From the NCBI GenBank assembly GCA_937875805.1, contig CALFHG010000033.1, forward strand, positions 1 through 7,420: a stretch of DNA of 7,420 nucleotides, given 5' to 3'. The position numbers were made by a program, and so were the translations under genes. The notes beneath the pieces are model-generated. The model was given only the letters and a program-made list of their open reading frames with translations. It had not been told where the DNA came from and made no database searches. Positions 5,004 to 7,420 of this stretch are shown here, in pieces; the stretch's first letter is position 1; each line of letters starts with the position of its first letter. The stretch comes from an uncultured Nitrosopumilaceae archaeon (lineage in GTDB: Archaea > Thermoproteota > Nitrososphaeria > Nitrososphaerales > Nitrosopumilaceae).

Positions 5004-5699
5004 CTATATCTCAGATAAAATAGGTGCTAATTTATCTAATGCCTCAAGAACCCCATCTCCAGCATGTGATGAAACTACCATGGTTGCCTCAGATTTTACA
5101 AGGTCAGATGCATTACCCAATGCAATGCTTGTTTTTGCTACTTTGAATAAGGGAATATCTGTCGCACTATCTCCAATCGCAATGACGTCATCACGTGAAA
5201 TAGATAATTTATTCATGATTTGTGTAAATCCAGTTCCTTTGTTAATTCCTGAAGAATTGATATGATATGCATATTGGCTGTCAGATAATTCAACGTGTAT
5301 ATTTTTTTCAGCAAGTAATTTTCTTGCAAGATCCAAATCAAATGTTCTCTCTAAAACAACCTCAGTCATTCTTGGAAAAACATGTTTTTCTTTAACATTA
5401 TCAATATTATCTTTAATTATTTCAAACGCATTTTTACATTCTTCAAGATTTCCCAACAAAATATGATCATCAGAATCCATAGTAATACAACCACCATTCT
5501 CACCCACAGCAATTTTCGTAGTTCCACCAAAAACAGATAGCAAAAAACCCTCAACTGAAGACCTTCCAGTTACAAAAATTACATCATGTCCCATGTTAGT
5601 TAAACGACGTAATGATTCAAGAGCATCCAAATGAATTCTACCTCCACCATTTTCAGTAATAGTACCATCAATATCTACTGCAAATGTTCTCTTTTTCAC
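5004..5699 (-). CDS. Archaeal phosphoglycolate phosphatase (HAD family)
   Basis: The product has 231 residues, normal for the archaeal HAD type IIB phosphatase group (TA0175-like). It carries all four HAD motifs: DIDGT (9-13, nucleophile D9 and acid/base D11), VTGRS (43-47), K154 in 'INKGTGF', and GDSATDIPLF (176-185, Mg-binding D177 and D181). The cap domain lies between about 80 and 150. The family hydrolyses 2-phosphoglycolate to glycolate and phosphate, removing a by-product of oxidative metabolism or DNA repair; a broader sugar-phosphate specificity cannot be ruled out. GTG at 5699 is the start; AAATATTAT on the minus strand (about 5729-5721) sits about 27 bases upstream, suggesting a leaderless message. 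It is the first gene of a two-gene unit with argS. Confidence 0.88.
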   Translation of the reverse strand: MKKRTFAVDIDGTITENGGGRIHLDALESLRRLTNMGHDVIFVTGRSSVEGFLLSVFGGTTKIAVGENGGCITMDSDDHILLGNLEECKNAFEIIKDNIDNVKEKHVFPRMTEVVLERTFDLDLARKLLAEKNIHVELSDSQYAYHINSSGINKGTGFTQIMNKLSISRDDVIAIGDSATDIPLFKVAKTSIALGNASDLVKSEATMVVSSHAGDGVLEALDKLAPILSEI

Positions 5700-5720
5700 A
5701 ATATTGATTTTTTGAACCGA

Positions 5721-5730
5721 ATAATATTTG
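5721..5730 (-). promoter_or_regulatory. TATA-like box of the phosphatase-argS unit
   Basis: On the minus strand the sequence CAAATATTAT is centred about 27 bases before the GTG start at 5699, with no ribosome site between. This fits a leaderless transcript that carries the phosphatase and then argS. Confidence 0.4.
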
Positions 5731-5742
5731 CTACTAAACAGA

Positions 5743-5760
5743 AGTTATACGGTTTTATTT
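5743..5760 (+). promoter_or_regulatory. Probable promoter region of the GTPase gene
   Basis: Two AT-rich TATA-like pieces, GTTATAC (5744-5750) and GTTTTATTTG (5751-5760), lie 30-45 bases before the TTG start at 5789. Either would give a short leader containing the GGAG site at 5776-5779. The region is shared with the divergent phosphatase promoter. Confidence 0.3.
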
Positions 5761-5775
5761 GAAAAGATATGGAAA

Positions 5776-5782
5776 GGAGTGA
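5776..5782 (+). promoter_or_regulatory. Shine-Dalgarno site that decides the TTG start
   Basis: GGAGTGA fits the 3' end of archaeal 16S rRNA, and its GGAG core ends 9 bases before TTG at 5789. It supports this TTG over the ATG at 5769, which is in another frame. Several other genes in the window show no such site, so this gene has a leadered message. Confidence 0.6.
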
Positions 5783-5788
5783 ACGATA

Positions 5789-6898
5789 TTGGGAATTCCT
5801 GAAAAAATTAAAGCCATTCAAGATGAAATGGCAAAAACTCAGATTAACAAGGCTACTGAGAAACATGTAGGTTTACTCAAAGCAAAAATTGCAAAACTCA
5901 AAAGAGAGCAAGAAGAGGAGGTTGTCAAAAAATCGGGAAAGAAAGAAGATGGATTTGATGTAAGGCGAAGTGGGGATGCAACTGTTGTTTTTATCGGATT
6001 GCCAAGTGTTGGGAAATCAACCCTGTTAAACAAAATGACTAGTGCAAATTCAACCATAGGGGCATTTCAATTTACAACACTTACTGTGGTTCCAGGAATG
6101 ATGGATTATAGGGGTGCCAACATCCAGGTATTAGATCTTCCAGGAATCATCAAAGGAGCATCTTCAGGTAAAGGATTAGGAAAAAGAATTCTTTCAGTTG
6201 CAAGAACTGCAGATCTAGTGTTATTGATGTTAGATGTTTTTCAACCATTTCACGAAGATGTGTTAGTTAACGAATTAGGAAATATAGGAATTAGACTAAA
6301 TCAACTACCTCCAAACATTACAATTGAAAAAGCATCAATGGGCGGAATTGCAGTTGCTCAACAAGTAAAGCTTACAAAAATTTCAGTAGATCATCTCAAA
6401 GCTATTTTGCACCTTTATGGAATTGTTAGTGCACGTGTTGTGGTAAGAGAAGATGTAACATCAGAGCAATTAGCAGACCACATTGCAGGAAACATTAGTT
6501 ATTCAAAAGCGTTAACAGTTTTAAATAAAATTGATTTGGTAGATGAAGAATTTTTAAAAGATTTAAAGACAAAAATAAAATCAGATGTTATTGAAGTATC
6601 TGCAAACTCAGATATCAATATTGAAGGACTAAAAGAAAAAATTTATGAAAAACTAAAATTCATTAGAATTTACATGCGTCCAAAAGGAGGGGAAACGGAT
6701 TTCAAAGAACCATTTATTGCAAGAGAGGGGGACACAGTTGAAGATATTTGTAACAAACTTCATCGTAGATTAAAAAAAGAATTCAGATATGCATTGGTTT
6801 GGGGTAAAAGTGTAAAATTTGGTGGACAAAGAGTAGGTTTGAGTCACATTTTACAAGATGAAGATGTATTAACAATTATCAAAAGACGAGGAGTGTAA
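5789..6898 (+). CDS. DRG/Obg-type GTPase with TGS domain
   Basis: The 369-residue product matches the length of archaeal and eukaryotic DRG proteins (developmentally regulated GTP-binding), which associate with translating ribosomes. Order: a charged N-terminal helical part (1-60, rich in Lys/Glu); the G domain with G1 GLPSVGKS (70-77), the switch I stretch 'FQFTTLTVVPG' (93-103), G3 DLPG (116-119), G4 NKID (246-249) and G5 SAN (271-273); the DRG-specific insert (about 165-235); and a C-terminal TGS domain (about 293-368, 'RIYMRPKGGETDF' to 'DEDVLTIIKRRGV') thought to contact RNA or ribosome. The TTG start is set by the GGAGTGA site. All GTP-binding residues are present. The gene is divergent from the phosphatase-argS pair, with 89 bases between. 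Confidence 0.93.
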   Translation: MGIPEKIKAIQDEMAKTQINKATEKHVGLLKAKIAKLKREQEEEVVKKSGKKEDGFDVRRSGDATVVFIGLPSVGKSTLLNKMTSANSTIGAFQFTTLTVVPGMMDYRGANIQVLDLPGIIKGASSGKGLGKRILSVARTADLVLLMLDVFQPFHEDVLVNELGNIGIRLNQLPPNITIEKASMGGIAVAQQVKLTKISVDHLKAILHLYGIVSARVVVREDVTSEQLADHIAGNISYSKALTVLNKIDLVDEEFLKDLKTKIKSDVIEVSANSDINIEGLKEKIYEKLKFIRIYMRPKGGETDFKEPFIAREGDTVEDICNKLHRRLKKEFRYALVWGKSVKFGGQRVGLSHILQDEDVLTIIKRRGV

Positions 6899-7194
6899 CC
6901 AAAAAAATAGATCTGAATAATTTCCAATAGAAATTCTTGTTAAAAAAAATTAAAACAAAACATAAAAAAATAATTTTAAAAAAATATCACTATCACACGT
7001 AAATAACCTAGAAATGAGAAATTTATAGAAAAATAATAGATCTTGAGACTGAAAAATAATTTCAAAAAGAGAAAATTAGAAATTTTACGATCAAAATAAA
7101 AAAAAATAAATAAAATTACTTCATAAATTGTAATCAAATTGTGTAAATTTCTTTAGTTTAACCACTGAAAAACAATGAAATTACGGAATTCTGT
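6899..7194. other. A-rich gene-free spacer
   Basis: About 295 bases without a gene. The plus strand is markedly A-rich, with many runs of 5-9 A and few T-runs, so no plus-strand terminator for the GTPase gene is visible, while the minus strand is T-rich. Short repeats of the AAAATAAA type are low complexity. No hairpin of note, RNA gene or ORF was seen. The last 40 bases (about 7150-7165, CTTTAGTTTAA) may hold the promoter of the next gene. Confidence 0.5.
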
Positions 7195-7420
7195 ATGGCT
7201 ATAAAAAGAAAAGCTGCAACTAAACGTAGATCAGCAACAAAATCTGCAGCAGCTCCAAAAAGAAAAGCAGCTAAAAGAAAAGCAGCTAGTAAAACAGCAG
7301 CAGCTCCAAAAAGAAGAGCAGCTCCAAAGAGAAAGGCAGCAGCAAAACGCAAAGCCGCTCCAAAGAGAAAAGCAGCTAGTAAAACAGCAGCAGCTCCAAA
7401 AAGAAGAGCAGCTCCAAAGA
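7195..7420 (+). CDS. Histone H1-like Lys/Ala/Pro-rich protein (partial)
   Basis: ATG at 7195 opens a frame that is still open at the window end (75 codons visible). It consists almost wholly of Lys, Arg, Ala, Pro, Ser and Thr in motifs such as KRKAA, AAPKR and KAASKTAAAPKRRAAPK. It resembles the disordered C-terminal tail of eukaryotic histone H1 and bacterial H1-like proteins, and should bind DNA by charge; the role in chromatin or nucleoid compaction is inference. There is no globular domain in the visible part. A 55-bp stretch recurs exactly (7276-7330 and 7366-7420), so the sequence grows by a 90-bp, 30-residue unit. A weak TTTAGTTTAA (about 7152-7161) lies upstream; there is no strong ribosome site. 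The ATA-AAA-AGA codon use fits an AT-rich genome, though GCA/GCT alanines raise the local GC. Confidence 0.75.
   Translation, partial: MAIKRKAATKRRSATKSAAAPKRKAAKRKAASKTAAAPKRRAAPKRKAAAKRKAAPKRKAASKTAAAPKRRAAPK
7276..7420 (+). repeat. 90-bp tandem repeat inside the H1-like gene
   Basis: Bases 7276-7330 are identical to 7366-7420, a 55-base match at a 90-base period, and the second copy ends exactly at the window edge, so it may be longer. Between them lie degenerate copies of the same AAPKRKAA coding unit. The period is a multiple of three, so copy number changes keep the frame. Confidence 0.85.

Noticed and set aside
7175..7204. Nine-codon upstream ORF overlapping the H1-like start
   Set aside because: No ribosome site, and the probable promoter at about 7152-7161 would start the transcript after or near its ATG; likely chance.
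7158..7352. Minus-strand 64-residue Ala/Leu/Phe-rich frame
   Set aside because: It is the complement of the repetitive Lys/Ala codons of the H1-like gene, so its hydrophobic look is an artefact of the reverse strand.
1..7420. CRISPR array, insertion sequence, prophage or toxin-antitoxin system
   Set aside because: No spaced direct repeats, transposase, integrase, terminal repeats with target duplication or recognised toxin pair were seen; the only exact long repeat lies inside the H1-like gene.

Overview
The window looks like chromosomal DNA of an ammonia-oxidising archaeon of the Nitrosopumilus type (Nitrososphaerota, formerly Thaumarchaeota). The grounds are: AT-rich DNA; TATA-like boxes about 25-30 bases before start codons that lack a Shine-Dalgarno site; an archaeal DRG-type GTPase with a TGS domain; an archaeal-type phosphoglycolate phosphatase joined to argS; and several small proteins that resemble thaumarchaeal families. 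The lineage is inferred from these features; no rRNA or ammonia-oxidation gene is present to prove it.

Layout. 1-144 is the 3' end of an unknown gene. 144-637 has no gene but holds three separate foldable elements: a nested inverted repeat at 174-243, a hairpin at 419-441, and a three-helix structure at 508-598 that ends just before the promoter of the next gene. Five small plus-strand genes follow: a zinc-ribbon-like protein (638-958), a 45-residue double-CxxC protein with a His/Cys tail (1048-1185), a DUF2299-like protein (1234-1746), a basic-tailed unknown (1795-2094), and a protein of a probable thaumarchaeal DUF6659-like family (2199-2570). A 51-residue minus-strand ORF lies at 2720-2875. 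Between it and argS, 2991-3112 folds as four consecutive hairpins. One is a 15-bp stem with a UUCG loop, and its G-U pairs only work on the plus strand. This is the best candidate here for an undescribed non-coding RNA.

The minus-strand pair 5699-3116 is an HAD-family phosphoglycolate phosphatase followed one base later by arginyl-tRNA synthetase, and is very probably one transcript. A divergent promoter region (5700-5788) separates it from a plus-strand DRG/Obg-type GTPase (5789-6898). After an A-rich gap of about 300 bases, a lysine/alanine/proline-rich histone H1-like protein begins at 7195 and runs off the window. It is built on a 90-bp (30-residue) repeat.

The enzymes are housekeeping: arginine tRNA charging, glycolate-phosphate or related phosphate removal, and ribosome-associated GTPase function. 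The less explained parts are the structured non-coding stretches and the cluster of tiny cysteine-pair proteins.
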